Shown here: one piece after another, positions 43,301 to 56,216 of the stretch
Position numbering within the stretch: the stretch's first letter is position 1
Layout: each line of letters starts with the position of its first letter
From: Aptenodytes patagonicus
Lineage: Eukaryota; Chordata; Aves; Sphenisciformes; Spheniscidae
Direction: 5' to 3'
Length of the DNA: 64,000 bases
NCBI RefSeq assembly: GCF_965638725.1
Contig: NC_134950.1
Location: 30,070,932 to 30,134,931, forward strand
Translations under genes and position numbers: made by a program
The notes under the pieces: generated by a model
Seen by the model: only the letters and a program-made list of their open reading frames with translations
The model's database searches: none
Told to the model about the DNA's origin: nothing

Positions 43301-46300
43301 TTTTTTCCACTTTTATTATCAGATTTAAATTCTGTACGTATACTAATGAAGGGGTTTTGTTACTCTCAGATCTCTACTGCACTTGCCCTCCTGGTCATAC
43401 TTTTCATATGGGTTTTTTTTTTTTTCTTTTCTGCCATTTTCACAAAGAAGAAAAGAAATTGCTTCTAGTGGTCTGATGCATTGAGAAAGACACTTCTGAA
43501 TGTTAAATCCATTAAGCATCCAAAGCTCTGTTGCTGAAAGCTGTTTTGTAGTTCCATGAGAGAGGCGTGTATTCAGCACTGTTTCTCTTCCTAGTTGTTC
43601 ATTGTAAATGTAGGTTATCCAATCCTGCTGTGCGTATAAGTTGTTTAGAATGACGGCCTAAAAAGGAAGTACATCACTTGTTCTTTGGGTTTCAGCTAGG
43701 TTGTCTTGCTCTAAAATGTTTTGTTTATGCTATAATGTCCTAATTACATGTAATTTGTTCTTCTGTTTCCACAATTTTAATTCCTTCTTAAGTGGAAGAA
43801 GTTATAGAGCAAGCAGACTACCTGTATGGGAGTGGAGAAACTGAAAAGCTGTATCGGTTGCTGGTTCAGCATAAAAATAGGTACTTGACTGCATTGAGAC
43901 ATTACCGTGACTTATGTGTAACTACTCACATAGTTATGTCTTAACTGCACAAAACATTATTGCTAAATGAACTGGGACAAGCTGTTTATGGGGAAAGCAC
44001 CAAATGCATTGCAAACTGAAGAGTCCATTCCTTTGGAGGAGACAAGGCATCTCACTCCTAGAACATTTCTGGAGGAAATCAACTGTGCAGTTGTTTTTAG
44101 TAGTTTTCAGTTCTTTTTTTCCTTTTCTCTCGTTCTTGCCAGGGGTGCAAGTATAAAGCCTGGGAAGTTAAATGAAGGTCCTAGCCTGTAAGGCACACCA
44201 TGTCATAAGCAAGGTGTAAGCTTTGTACTAGGTGCATAACAATACTAATTATTCTGTGAGGAATAATGATTCTAGTAGCAGTACTTAACATTTTTGTGAC
44301 TTGGCTGAAAAATGAGTCTGCTAGTTCTGTGTTACTGTGTTAATTAGAGCAGGACCACTGTGCTGTGAGCAGTGACTCAGTTTTACTCCAGATAAGAAAA
44401 CTGGCTTTTATTGATGCTGTGAGTTTAGCAATAACTCACGTATGCTTTTTAATATTTTTGATTTCTGGTAGTTTTGACTTCAGTATTCCTGTTGGGGGGG
44501 GTGGACAGGAGGGGGAGTGTTATAGCCAGATAGCCAGAACCTCTGAAAGACTTTCTAAACTTAAATTAAATATTAAAGTCTCTATTAAAATAGTAAGCCA
44601 AAATTAAAATGATAGTTAGGTAAAAGTATAGTAAGTGCAAGCAGTGTTTCAAAGCAATATGTTAACAAAATAATAGAACTTAAAATCCCTTCTCTTGGGC
44701 TATAATATACCATACACTATTTGATACAGTGACACAAATAAATATATAAATGTACAGCTTTATGTGGTGGTGGTATGGCTAATCTGTGTTTTTTCGCTGT
44801 TGTTCTAGGAAGAATTTCATTATTTAGGTACAATTGTAGGGAAAAAGATGCATAATATTTTAAACATTCCTAGTAAACATTAGTATCGTATCGGTGGAAT
44901 GCTGCAAAAAATACCGTCTGGCTAAAATCAAAGTAGTCCTTGTTTTCCTTCTGGTGTGGTACTGTTGGGTTTTTTAGATCTGCATCTTTTTTTGAGAAAA
45001 GAAAGTCCTTTCTTACAGATATGGTTGCTTCACAGGACTGAATGGCAGAACAAAGGTATCATCAGTCTATAATGGGGGGGGTTCATTTGTTGTTTGTTAC
45101 CTTGGGGTTGTATAGAATGACAGATGATAATGCTGTTTTCTTATCGCCCCCTTGAGATACGTATTGAAAGACTGGTTTAAGACCTTTGCTTGCTTTGTTT
45201 CCATTATTGCTTTAAAACATTAGTGTTTCTGTTCATAACTAGTGATGATGCAGAGTTGTTATGGCGGCTGGCGCGGGCATCACGAGATCTAGCTCAGCTT
45301 AGTAGTACTTCTGCAGAGGAGAAAAGACAACTGGCCTATGAAGCCCTTGAGTATGCAAAAAAGGCACTTGAAAAAAATGAAGCAAATTTTGCAGCACACA
45401 AGGTGAGCCAAGCAAAATAACTGAAATCTTGTTCTGTGATTTCTGCCAGTAGAAACTGGAACAAACGTCAGCGTGCTGTTTCAGCAAACTTCAGCATAAT
45501 TTAACTTTTCAGTTGAGAATGAGTGAGACTTCTAATTCTCCCTAACTTTTTTGGGAGATCAGAGTTCAGACGCTTGCAGCTACATTTCCTGTATACAGGA
45601 AACACGAACTGGTTAAGTGTGTGCAGGACCATGGAAAGAGGCGACTGATCAGGTTGATGACAGCTGATGTAATCAGCTGATCCTTCTCTGATGTAGCCTT
45701 AAAAGTGTTGTACACGCTCCACATTCAGCATGCTGTTTCTGTGCACAACAGCAGCTCTGTAGAGTTTCACTGGAAATACTTCAGGCTCTAGCTTCGTTCT
45801 GCTCTTTTTTTTGTGCTGCTTCTCTCAGAGAGGTAACAAAGTATAGTCAATTGTGTTGGCATCTCGGATAAGAAGGGGATATTGATTCCCTTACGCATGC
45901 AGACCAGCAGGTTGCTCTGATGCTGCCTGAGCTGTTCACAACAAATACATCTTGCTTGTTGTCATTAGTGGTGGTAGCAGCTGTTCTGTTGGTGGGTTTT
46001 TTTAAATTTACTATTAATAGCTATAGTACTGTATTAAATGTTTTATTTTTGTTCTTTGAATTACAGTGGTATGCAATTTGCCTCAGTGATGTGGGAGACT
46101 TTGAAGGAATCAAGACTAAAATTGGAAATGCCTTTGTTATCAAAGAGCACTTCCAGGTAATGTAAACAGTTTTTTGCATACGACAGCATTAATGCGTCCA
46201 GTATGTAGATTGTGTGACAGTTGTGAACTATTTTTTGGTGAAAATTTGCAAGTGTACTTCTGTTCAAATCTCCTGGTGACACTTTGTTTTCTGGGTTATT

Positions 46301-49300
46301 GTGACAGTCCTGAATGCCCCAGCAATAAGGAGCACAAATTATCTCTGGCAGTAAACTAAGTCCCTAAAGAAGGGAGTCTTGAAATAGCTGAAGTGCTTTT
46401 GACGCTGCTTAGGACTAGATAAAATGTAACTGTGCTATTGAGAAATGGATGTGTGGCCGTCCTTTTAACTGTGGATTGTGCAGCAGTAAAAGACAAATAC
46501 TGGAGAAGATAAAGGACTATTAATTTTATATCACCAGAAATTATATCAAAATCTGAACACGCCAAGTCTCATGTGAAACTCTTAATGACCTACTAAACAG
46601 AAGTGCTTAGAAATCTGTCAGTGTCTTTGGTTTTTTGGAGGTGAGCCGACTTAGTCGTGCACTGAATAAATACTGTATCGCCTTGAAATTTTACACACTT
46701 AATCTGGTTTAAATAACAGTAGGATAACAAGGCTACTTTTTTTTAATGTATTTTAATCCAAATGTGGCAGAACAACTTTTTAAATGTTGTGTTTTTTTCC
46801 CCCCTCACTAGAGAGCCATTGAACTGAATCCAAAAGATGCTACAACAATTCATCTTATAGGCATTTGGTAAGGCGTATTTTCAAACAAAAGTTAGCATGT
46901 GGCAAAGAAAAATACCAGAATATAGAATGTCTTATAGGAATTGCAGAAATGCTTGAAATAATTCAGTGGCTTGTAATTCGTTGCTGCAAACATGAAAACC
47001 TATTGGACGGGTATAGGACGTCATGCTTTGAAAAAGTCTGGCTATTAATTCTTACGCAGTTCAAAAAGATGAAAAATAATTGCTTGTTCCATTTATTTGT
47101 TTTACTGTATGGAACTATTAAAAACTCATTTTGCAGACGTACGTATGTTTCCATAGCAGACGTCAGAGATTGTGAGTACTACTCATTTCGTTCTACTGGT
47201 GTGAATGGAGACAAAACTCAACACTGAATTTACATTGAATTTCAGCGATGGCCGCAACTTAATATAATCTGTGTACAGTGAAAAGCTATCAAAAGTGAGA
47301 TGTGTTCCTAAAATACTTCCGTTATTATCTGTCAGGATGCTGTATTTTAAAAGTTATATTTAAGTAAAGGCAGCTTATAAATGCATACGCATTACTAAAA
47401 TCTCTGAAACTGAATTTACTGCTCAGTGGAGTTGGTACTAAGAATTACTGTTACATAGCAGGCGAAGGGACTGGAAATACAAGTTTCCACACTAACCAGT
47501 GCATTCTGTGAATCGGTGTGGTTGAAAGCAGTATCTTTTATGTGTTAGTGAGGGACTCCAGACAGCATTTCTGGTTATTTGTCTGAAAGAGACCAAAGCT
47601 GCCACATTGTTGTACAGGAAATCTCTACTGTAAGACTGAGAGATTGAAAATAAATAAAGCCAATGTAGTCGTAGCTTAAAAAAAAATACTAAAAACCACA
47701 GCCACCTTCTCTGTGTTTTTTTCTGGACTCTTGAGTATCAGAGTAAACTACAATCTACTGCTCCGGAGTTTTGTATTAGTTTACAAACTTACTTCAGTTT
47801 TTCAGCGTCTACCACTCATTCTCACATGACCTAACAATTGCAATAGTCCAAATTTCTAAACAGAAGCGTATGCTACCAACTCAATGAGCCTCAAAGTCAG
47901 TTTTGAGATAGGAAGCCTGTTCTGGAAAGTACTTAAGACACTGTTTCTAAGGAAAATTAGAAAAGATGATCAGAAGTGTGAGATTATTACTGGTTTTGGC
48001 ACTAAAATATCCCCACGTTATATATTTAAATATACTCATTATTGAATCCCAGAGCGTCTTGATCTGAAACTGGGATTTGTTATCAGCCAAGTCTTTAGTA
48101 TTTTTCTCCTTTCTAGTCTATCCTGGATTGAACCTCTTTTATTGGCATTTCTGATAAGGCACATCTGATAGCACAATTTCAATTCAGACTGTGTATTCCA
48201 TGCCTTTCCCCCCCTCTCCTCTGAACACTTCCATATTTGCATTTATTAATTTTTCACCTCCTCTAGAGTACCCTATTTTACACAGTGAGTAATATTTTTA
48301 TACTCGCTGTGGGAGGGTAATAAAGTGAATAGCGTTGTTTAATGTTTACACCTGGAATGTTCTACATATTTGAAATACTTAACAAATGTTTAACCCTTTC
48401 AGCATCTCTAAGATAGGTGACTGATTACCTTTGTTATTTAGTAGATAGGAAAACAGCATAGAATGGCCTAGCCTAGAACACAGTAGTTTGATTCTTAGGT
48501 TTATTTTCATTCTTATAGATCAGAGTCTTTCAGGAATGTACTGCAGATCTGCTTTATATTAATAATTGAGAAAAACAAGGTAGTGGTGAGGTAAGGCAAT
48601 GACATTACTCAGTTGCACCCTGTTTTTGCAAATACATTAGAACAATATCAAATACACATAAATCGTTAAAATCATTCAAGCTCAAAAGCTGTCTCCAGTT
48701 TTGCCTAATGTAACAGCAGTTCCCAGTAAAAGACACACCGAAACTTCTTTAGCAGAGCTACGCAGCAACTTCAAACATCTTGCTATTTTGTTGTACAGTT
48801 GTAAGAACTTGCTTATAGAACTTGCAGTGTGGCTGGAGTTGTTGTGACTCTCGGAAACAACAATTATGATGCCCAAGATACGAGAATGTTACTCAAAACC
48901 AAGAGAAAATGTGAAGGATATATACAAATGTTTTCTTTTGCTCCAGGTGTTACTCCTTTGCTGAAATGCCATGGTACCAAAGAAAAATAGCTGCAACGCT
49001 ATTTGCTACACCACCGACCTCCACATTTCAAGAGGTACAATATGAAAACGTTTCACAGCTTATTATTCCCCCCATAAAGCTGTTGATATACTTTTACTAA
49101 TTTTCCTGACAAAGCTGACTTCTGCTTATGGAATAACCATGGACTTGTGAGTTTACAACTGTCATTGATAAAATAAGAATATAACAGGAGAGTGAGGGAT
49201 ATCTAAAAACATAAAAATCTTTATTTTTTTTCAGCTGTGGCACACAGAATATTGAAAATTATTTCATGTAGTTTGTACAGCAGAAAATAACAAGCTATAT

Positions 49301-52300
49301 GTAACTTAGTTTGTATTTGCTATTTTGATCTATTGCAGATAATGTCTGTACTAGTTCCAGTGCTCATGTTTTATATGGTGGTGTTATACCATGTACTTAT
49401 TTGATAGGATTATTAGAATTTTCCCCTTTATATTAAATGCAAAAAGCAACAGCTTATTTTGTTACTTACCACTAACAAATAGCTTCTCATCTCCTGTCTA
49501 CGTATGGTGTGGGTTTTTTTCAGTTGAAAGTACTTTTGTTCATCTTTGCTGTGAAAATTCCTGCTGTCATACACCCTAAAACATACTGTCCAGATGTGCA
49601 TCTTCTAGGGTGTCTTAACACAGTATGCATCTTATTTAAACACTTGTACATATATAGAAACTTGAAAATTAAATGGGTAATAGGAAAGTTTATAATCTTT
49701 GTTTGTTTAGATCAACCAATACCTGGCCCACTATGTTTTGTTCTTTTAAGGTGTGTGTGGGGAGGAGTCACTAGAAAGTAACTGTAGAAGGCTGCTTGCT
49801 GTTACACAGAAAGCAATTTAAGCTCTGATTGAAAAAGAAAGAAAACTTTTTAATGGAATGTCAAGCTTGTAAGTTTTGCTGAAAATCACTCTTGGAAGAA
49901 TACAAAGTGTCAGCCAGGATTTCGAATACTGCAGAATCATGCCAGTCCCAGCATCGAGTTCTGTAGCACTTAAAGTGGCTGAAGAAGCAAACTTGTCCCA
50001 CAACCTGTAGTAGAGCCATACTGGTAAGACTTCTGCAGTTTCAGTACAAAATCAGTTTTGTAGATATGTCCACACTTTAAGTTCTCTGACAGTATTTTCT
50101 CTCCAGCTAGTAACATCAGGAAGAGGTAGGAATGGACTGAAATTTCTGATGTTCAGGATGGGAAACTAGTTGAAAAATGTGTGTGGATTTCATAAAGGTT
50201 TATTCTCAAGTAAGAGGATACTAACTGGTGCTCTGTAGCAATCAGTTCTCCCTGAAGTATTTATCAACATTAATGACCTGAATCGTAAGATTTGTTTCAT
50301 CTATTAAATTTATACATGATAACTGGCCGGGGGAAACTGCAGATATGCTGGATGGTAGAAATAAAATTCAAAATGATCTTGACAAGTTGACGACTGGAAA
50401 AACATGATCCAATTTGCTAGGGACAAATACGAGGTACTGTACTTATGGAGGAAGTGGCAGGGGAATAGTTGGATAAGTACTAGTTCTGTTGAGAAGATGT
50501 CGAATCTGCTTGTACATTGAATGAGAACCATCAGTAGCACCCTGAATTAATAAAAATAAGATCATGGACAGGGAGTCCTTCTTCAGCTATGTTGAGCATG
50601 CGCATAAGGCTTTAGATTGACTACTGTGTTCCGTCTATTCTCCATTTTAAAGAAGATAACTTTATCTTTTGCAGGCTCTTCGTTACTTCCACATGGCGGA
50701 GGAAGGTAATACTTCTACCTTTTTTGGACAGAATAGTATCTTTTATGAATGATGACTTGCAATAAACCTCTAGCTTTCGGTATTATCTTAATAGCGTATG
50801 ATCTGCTGATAAACTTATCAGCCTGTTGTGCTAGTCAACATGCTAGACTGTTACAATGGAATGTTTCACCAGAGATACTCAAAGTACTTTACACACTTAC
50901 TATCATCACTTAGAGCGTAAGATGAGGGGTTTTTTTCAGAGTAAGTATTGAAGTGAAATTTGTACCTTCATTAGTAACAAAGTACTCTTCCCCAAGGCAT
51001 TCAACTGGAATGCAGGGGGAAGAAGCAAGCAAAAAAGGGAATTTTATGTCACTTTTTCTAAATGTTCTTAAAGTTCAAAAGTCCTCTGTATTCTAAATAG
51101 AACCGAGAAAGCACACTTTCTTATTATTTCAGAAGCCATTTGGATCAGAGTGCCAATCTAACTAGCAGTAAAACTGTCCACATGTAAAAGAAAATATGGA
51201 CCTATTACTTCTCCAAGAGTGAAGCCATAAGCAAAACTGACTAGCTGAAAGATAAAGGAAGACAAGGGAAGACAGTGTTCTATGAAAGATTTGTATATAG
51301 TTATATCAGTGAAGTTAAAAGTTAAAGTTCATTGTGTATCTTCCCCTGGGTGTCATGTACTGCAGCTGTGAACTGGAATGGTGGACTCAATCTCAAAATT
51401 TGCCTCAAAAACACCTCCATATATTTTGAATCCTGACCTTAGATCCAGCAACAGAGAAAGCCTGTGCTATAAGTATGAACAGTAGGCAAGACTAGTCTTT
51501 AGTAATGATTGACAGCCAAAGGATGCTTTATAAAAGCAACTTCTAAAATCTCTCCTTAAAAAAATTTAAATGCAGGTACAAACAGTTTCAAGTTTTCTGC
51601 CTGTGTAGCAAAAGTTAAGCTAAGATCTGTATGTGCATGATCTGAAGCTAGGAAATGTGCCCTTTATTTCCTTGCCTGTATTTGCTAAGCTGGTTGCATT
51701 GCCTTTTGCACCTACTAGGTCCAGAAAAGCACAGAATCTGCAAAGCAAAACTGTTATGCATTAAGCTCACTGCTTTGCTCTTTGTGAGGAATCTAGTTTC
51801 AGTTAGTATATTAACTAACAAGCTGCTAGCTAACATAACTGTATATGAGACCAAAATCTAGCAAGTCAAAGATTTACATTGGCTTCCTTCTGATCCAAAG
51901 CCAATATACTATTCATCTTTTCCGAAATAAGTATTTAAAGGAGTGACACTGTATCATGGCTTTGATAGCATGCTGCTCATTCTCATTTAAAGCTTTTCTC
52001 CTGTCTCTGTACAGTTGACCCAAATTTCTACAGCAAAAACTTACTCTTTTTGGGGAAGACATACTTGAAGCTAAACAATAAAAAGATGGCTCTTCTGTGG
52101 TTAAGCAAAGCAAAGGAGTATCCTGCACATACAGAAGAGGACAAACAGGTAGGAAGTTAAGAACTGTAATAATACAATCATATATTGTAACCAACGTGTG
52201 ACATCATGGCAGTGGAATGTTTTATAAAGTTAACTCAGAGTAAGTTGTAGTTAAGCCCCTATATTCTAGGATCACATCCAGACACCAAAAAATTCTAGAA

Positions 52301-54248
52301 TGTTGGTAACTGCCTCTGAACACAATGGTTGGAAATACTCTGTTTGTAATAAAGAACCGTTATGCGTTCTTCTTCACGATGTTTTTGTAGTGCTAACAAC
52401 CCACCCTTCACTGCGTTGTTGAAGTTAAGGCAGGCACCTGAGCTAACCTATGTCTATGTGAGCACAGACTCACTTTTCATATGCCTAAAACTGGAAAGGT
52501 AGAAATCGTGTTTTGGAACAGCTAAAAACCACGTGAACAGGAGGAAGAAAAAAGCATGGATGTATCAAAAACTTGCTAGATCCATAAAACTTAACATTGC
52601 AGTCCTTTCCAGTCCCCTAGGGAGAGATTCAGACTATCTGAATTGAGACAAATGGAAGTAATGTATCTTTGATAGCAAATCTCCAATGCTAGGTGACATG
52701 AGGCACTTAATTACCCTTTTGAACTGCTCAGAAGGATCCTGGTTTGGATGGTAGGCATCTGCTTCCTACCTAAACACATACAGAGTACTTCCAGGAGGGG
52801 TAATCCATTAGACTTGTTCAGACCTAATCCTGCATTCAGTATAAACCACAGCAATTGCAGTTATCTTTCATAAACAATCCTGTTAGCATCAGGACTAACA
52901 AAGCCTGATTTCCAATTGATTTTTCTTATGGTTGATTGACCTCTAATTCATTTAGCATTAAGCTGCAGTGTGAGATGCTTTAACTGTTACAGAAAACATC
53001 CAAATGTGTTGTGACGTTCTGAATGTCCTAATTGTAAGAAATACTTTGGTAGGATTTTGCACTTCACACCTCAGAAAAAACACTACTGAGGTTTCCCTCT
53101 GGAGATTCTCTAGTGAGGCTTGAACTGTTTCTCCCAAAAGTGAGCTCCTTCAGTAACATCTTTCAGTAGAAATATGAGTAAGGGTTCCGTTCCTCCACAG
53201 CTTTGCAAAATGTATAGGGATTTAAGAGCCTAAAGGAGTAGTGGTCTCAGGTATGTATGAAATCGGTCAATTCTTCTGACAGTTACTAGTAGCTGGAGGC
53301 ACATGTGAAACCAGTGATCACAAAAGCTTGCCTTTCTTTAGAAACCACGCAGAAGGAGTCAGTAGTGATTTTTGTGCAGCAGCCAAGTTGTTAAACCGCG
53401 TATCTGCTGCAGCCGTGCTTGGCCTCCTGGTACAAACATCTATTTCCTTATCTCCTAGAAGGGTGCAGAGCTGCTGAACAGAGAGAGGTGGTATTCTCTC
53501 CATTCTCTGGGTGAATGTGTAAAATGCAAAGTTCATTGGGAACTAGACTTGGTAGTCCAGTAAGAAGGAAACTGGCCTGTGCAGAGAAATTGGAATTCTT
53601 GTCTCTGCATTTGGCAGAGGTAGGCATAAGTAGGTTTTCTGAACTTTTTTTACCTCTGAGTACCTGCAGTATCATCTGGCTTACATTCTCTGCACTGCTT
53701 GCTCTGTCAGGGCCAGAAGTTTGTTGGTTGTTTTTTGTTTGTTTGTTTTTTAACATAGATGTTAGAGGTCATACTCAATCTTTATTAGATTTTACCCAGA
53801 ATCCCTAGGCAAAGGGTGTCTCAGAAACAGGCTTCTCACACTTCCTTAGGCGCTGTCCAGAGTTTTGAAAACCCTAGGTTGGTTGGTTATGGTCAGAAAT
53901 AGGACAACTTGCTACATGCTACTGTTGGACTAGAGCAAATTAAGAGCTAATCATCTGCATTCAACCCAAATAAACTTACTATGTATAGTAAGTGAATTAC
54001 ACTGAAGGCACTGGCTTAAGTGGTTTTATTCCCATTCGTGTTTCAAGTGTGGAGCATCTTGAACTACAGAAGAAAAATGACTAGTCTTAGGAGGGTTCTG
54101 AATTTACAGAACTGTGGTGAAACGTTAGGGTGCTTGCATGGTAAGTTCTGCTAGAAGAGCCTATAACTACCTGGCACTGTTTTGTTACGAGTATATTTAT
54201 TTCTTTCAGGTACAGAAAGAAGCTTTGGAGTTGCTTAATTCTATATAA
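40301..54248 (+). CDS. RMDN1: Regulator of microtubule dynamics 1, complete
   Basis: RMDN1 (FAM82B) belongs to the RMD family of TPR-like proteins linked to microtubules and, in vertebrates, found with mitochondria. Ten exons join in frame: 40301-40372, 40946-41057, 43793-43880, 45243-45402, 46067-46156, 46812-46867, 48947-49034, 50675-50705, 52015-52148 and 54210-54248. They total 870 bases, giving 289 residues and TAA; recalled human protein is 314. The first 24 residues are Arg-rich with no acid until the last residue, like a mitochondrial presequence. Helical TPR-like repeats follow from about residue 62, with conserved blocks ADYLYGSGETEKLY, DAELLWRLARASRD, WYAICLSDVGDFEGI, RAIELNPKDATT and DPNFYSKNLL. 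The ATG is chosen because it is in frame, opens the conserved exon and lies in the CpG island. The N-terminus diverges from human and the C-terminus is slightly short. It is head to head with CPNE3. Confidence 0.94.
40946..41057 (+). CDS. RMDN1: RMDN1 exon 2
   Basis: 37 codons plus one base, VLRKSLQRGFTLST to VHASFK. Acceptor CATGCAG; donor AAAG|GTAATT. It aligns with human ...FKRGLLLSALSY..., but only loosely. Confidence 0.88.
43793..43880 (+). CDS. RMDN1: RMDN1 exon 3
   Basis: The exon encodes EEVIEQADYLYGSGETEKLY and onward to QHKN. Acceptor TTCTTAAG; donor AATAG|GTACTT. Both ends split codons. Confidence 0.93.
45243..45402 (+). CDS. RMDN1: RMDN1 exon 4
   Basis: 53 codons from DDAELLWRLARASRD to NEANFAAHK, the first TPR-like helices. 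Acceptor ATAACTAG; donor AAG|GTGAGC. Confidence 0.95.
46067..46156 (+). CDS. RMDN1: RMDN1 exon 5
   Basis: 30 codons, WYAICLSDVGDFEGI to VIKEHFQ. Acceptor AATTACAG; donor CAG|GTAATG. Confidence 0.95.
46812..46867 (+). CDS. RMDN1: RMDN1 exon 6
   Basis: 18 codons plus two bases, RAIELNPKDATTIHLIGI. Acceptor CTCACTAG; donor TG|GTAAGG splits a Trp codon. Confidence 0.94.
48947..49034 (+). CDS. RMDN1: RMDN1 exon 7
   Basis: The exon encodes CYSFAEMPWYQRKIAATLF to TSTFQE. Acceptor TGCTCCAG; donor GAG|GTACAA. Confidence 0.94.
50196..50640 (+). mobile_element. Ancient, decayed CR1-like LINE fragment
   Basis: Scattered CR1 ORF2 remnants are readable with frameshifts and stops. One resembles the Phe-Ile-Asn-Asp-Leu motif (near TTTATCAACATTAATGACCTG), followed by GGGGGAAACTGCAGATATGCTGG and ATTCAAAATGATCTTGACAA. 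It is much more diverged than the other CR1 copies. Its limits are approximate. Confidence 0.6.
50675..50705 (+). CDS. RMDN1: RMDN1 exon 8 (31-base microexon)
   Basis: Ten codons, ALRYFHMAEE, plus one base. Acceptor CTTTTGCAG; donor GAAG|GTAATA. It keeps the frame between exons 7 and 9. Confidence 0.92.
52015..52148 (+). CDS. RMDN1: RMDN1 exon 9
   Basis: The exon encodes DPNFYSKNLLFLGKTYLK to HTEEDKQ, the most C-terminal TPR-like pair. Acceptor CTGTACAG; donor CAG|GTAGGA. Confidence 0.94.
54210..54248 (+). CDS. RMDN1: RMDN1 exon 10 (terminal)
   Basis: The exon encodes VQKEALELLNSI and TAA. Acceptor TTCTTTCAG. The protein ends a few residues earlier than recalled human RMDN1. Confidence 0.92.
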   Translation, partial: VQKEALELLNSI

Positions 54249-54365
54249 CAAGAAACAAGATAACGGGAATTCAATGCCTCAGGTTTGAGCAGCATAGGAA
54301 AGAGACCTCAACTACTGCTTTGGTTTATTGAAGCTGTTAATAAAAGTATAGCCTAAACCTACTAT
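54249..54365 (+). other. RMDN1: RMDN1 3' UTR (short form)
   Basis: The sequence runs from the stop codon to just after the AATAAA at 54339-54344. A longer form could extend to about 56.24 kb. Confidence 0.55.
54339..54344 (+). terminator. RMDN1: RMDN1 proximal poly(A) signal
   Basis: AATAAA 91 bases after the TAA stop, followed by T-rich sequence. Confidence 0.6.
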
Positions 54366-55994
54366 TCCCATCTTGTTTCAATTAAACTGTCTACTGGAAG
54401 ATCTGTTTCATTATGTGATCCTGTTGATTCACATGGGAATAAAGGGCTTCATGGACAAGCAGGGTATATATCGGAGGGGAAAGGCTGGGACAGTGGTTGC
54501 GCAGGTTTTTAAGTTTTTTACACCGTTCAGCTACAAGTTATGTATGAGGAATAATAAGAAACGTGACTAGCATAACTTTAAAGAAAGGAGGTACAGGACC
54601 ATGACATAATTATAAACCCGCAATTTTTTTCTAGAGTGTTCTCCTTCTGTGGGGTTCAACGGCCTTCAAGAATAATATATGTTCACATTATTGGATGCTC
54701 CTACAGATTTCTAATTAAGGCTGCACAAGCAATCTTAATTCCAGTACACTTAAATGCTAGTGTTTGACTTTGCAAAAAGTGCTGTGGTTTAAAACAAACA
54801 AACAAACAAAGTGAAGTAGGGAAAACCTAAGAAATTCCTTTTTATGGGTGATAGCAGCATATGCAGTGAGAAGCTTTCTGTGAAATATGGATACTTATTT
54901 GCACATTGAGAGGCTGTGAATTCTGAGGATTTAGTGGCTGCACAATGTTTGCTGGACATATGTACTCCTTCCCCTAGACTATGATGATGCATACTCCCAG
55001 TACGTTAGAAGGGAACTACAATTTGGAAGCATATAGACTTCTGTTTGTAGAGATAAAGTGAAACTTTCTTCTTAGTCTTGCAACTATTTTAGCAGGAACT
55101 TTCACCAGAAAAATAAATTAACCTAAGTTAGATATCCAGCATAGAAAATATTTCCAGACTTTCCAAACAATATATACTGATTACCCAACAGAAAAAGAGG
55201 ACCAAATAATGAAAAAATGGTAGGCAATTAAATATGTGCGGTATTGCCAGTAGAAAGTCTAACAACCTAGAACAAATTGACTGTAAATACCTAGTGTTTG
55301 CTTTACTAGAAAAAGATACTGCAATCTGTAGGAGGAAGATGAAGAAGGGCATAAATTGCTTTGACTAACAAACCAAGCCTGGGCCAAGTCAGTAGTAAAA
55401 ATCCACAGCTGAGAGACAATCTAGAGCTTTAATTCTAGCCTCAGACCACAAAGCTAGTTAAAAAATGTTTTTTTCCATTACGGTAAAGTAATTCTTATCT
55501 TTCTATTAGTAGAGCATCAAAATGAAGTCTTCGATATGTCAAAGGCCCAGGGTGGTCGACATGTAGCGTTTCAGAGATTCTTTGAATTTTCTGCATTCAT
55601 GCACTACAAAAACATCTGCCATATACAAAACGCTTCTAGTGGCTTTGTGGCAGAGGCACCTTACTCCTGTGCCTTTTCTGCTGCAGGAAACAGTATCTGC
55701 ACGAAGAGGAAGGCTATCTAGGTACCAAGTAAAGATTGTTGAGTGTTTCGAGAAGAGCAGCTGAGCTGCTTACAGGAAGAAAGGAACAAACAGAATCCAT
55801 GAACTACACGATAGCTCCTTCAAGTAGTATTACCTCACCGGTTCCCTCGTCTGATCTCCAGCCTTGGCTGCCTTTCCTCTCTTCGCAGTCTTCCCTCCCC
55901 CCCAAATACAGCTGAACTATGGGGAATGCAAATGGGAAAAGACAAAGTTACAATGCAGTGTTACTGAAATTCCCAGAAAGTCCAAGTTAACTGT

Positions 55995-56018
55995 ACACGC
56001 GCACGCACACACACACAC
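55995..56018. repeat. (CA)n-type microsatellite
   Basis: ACACGCGCACGCACACACAC-type tract, an imperfect alternating CA/CG repeat. Confidence 0.75.
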
Positions 56019-56210
56019 GAGTATATAAATTGTTGTGGTTTTGGTTTTTTTTTTTTCTCTTAAGAGCCATGCTTTCAGTCAGTCCTTTGAAACCAATTAA
56101 TAGATCACATACATGTACAGAAGGCCGCTGGGTTTGGTTTTTCCTTGCTTACTAACCCTTACCCACAGGAAAAACTATTGCAGTTAGGAGACAGCTAAAA
56201 ATATCAAAAC

Positions 56211-56216
56211 AATAAA
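56211..56216 (+). terminator. Candidate distal RMDN1 poly(A) signal
   Basis: AATAAA is followed within about 20-35 bases by TGTGATGTGCTGTC and a T run, a typical GU/U-rich downstream element. Confidence 0.35.

Larger units (their letters stand above)
40373..54209 (+). other. RMDN1: RMDN1 introns
   Basis: Nine GT-AG introns of about 0.6 to 3.5 kb. They are AT-rich, and the only interspersed repeat recognised is the old CR1 at about 50196-50640. No other gene is supported inside them. Confidence 0.8.

Noticed and set aside
46865-47227. Open frame of 120 codons after RMDN1 exon 6
   Set aside because: It begins at the exon 6 donor and runs through intron, with no homology or splice support.
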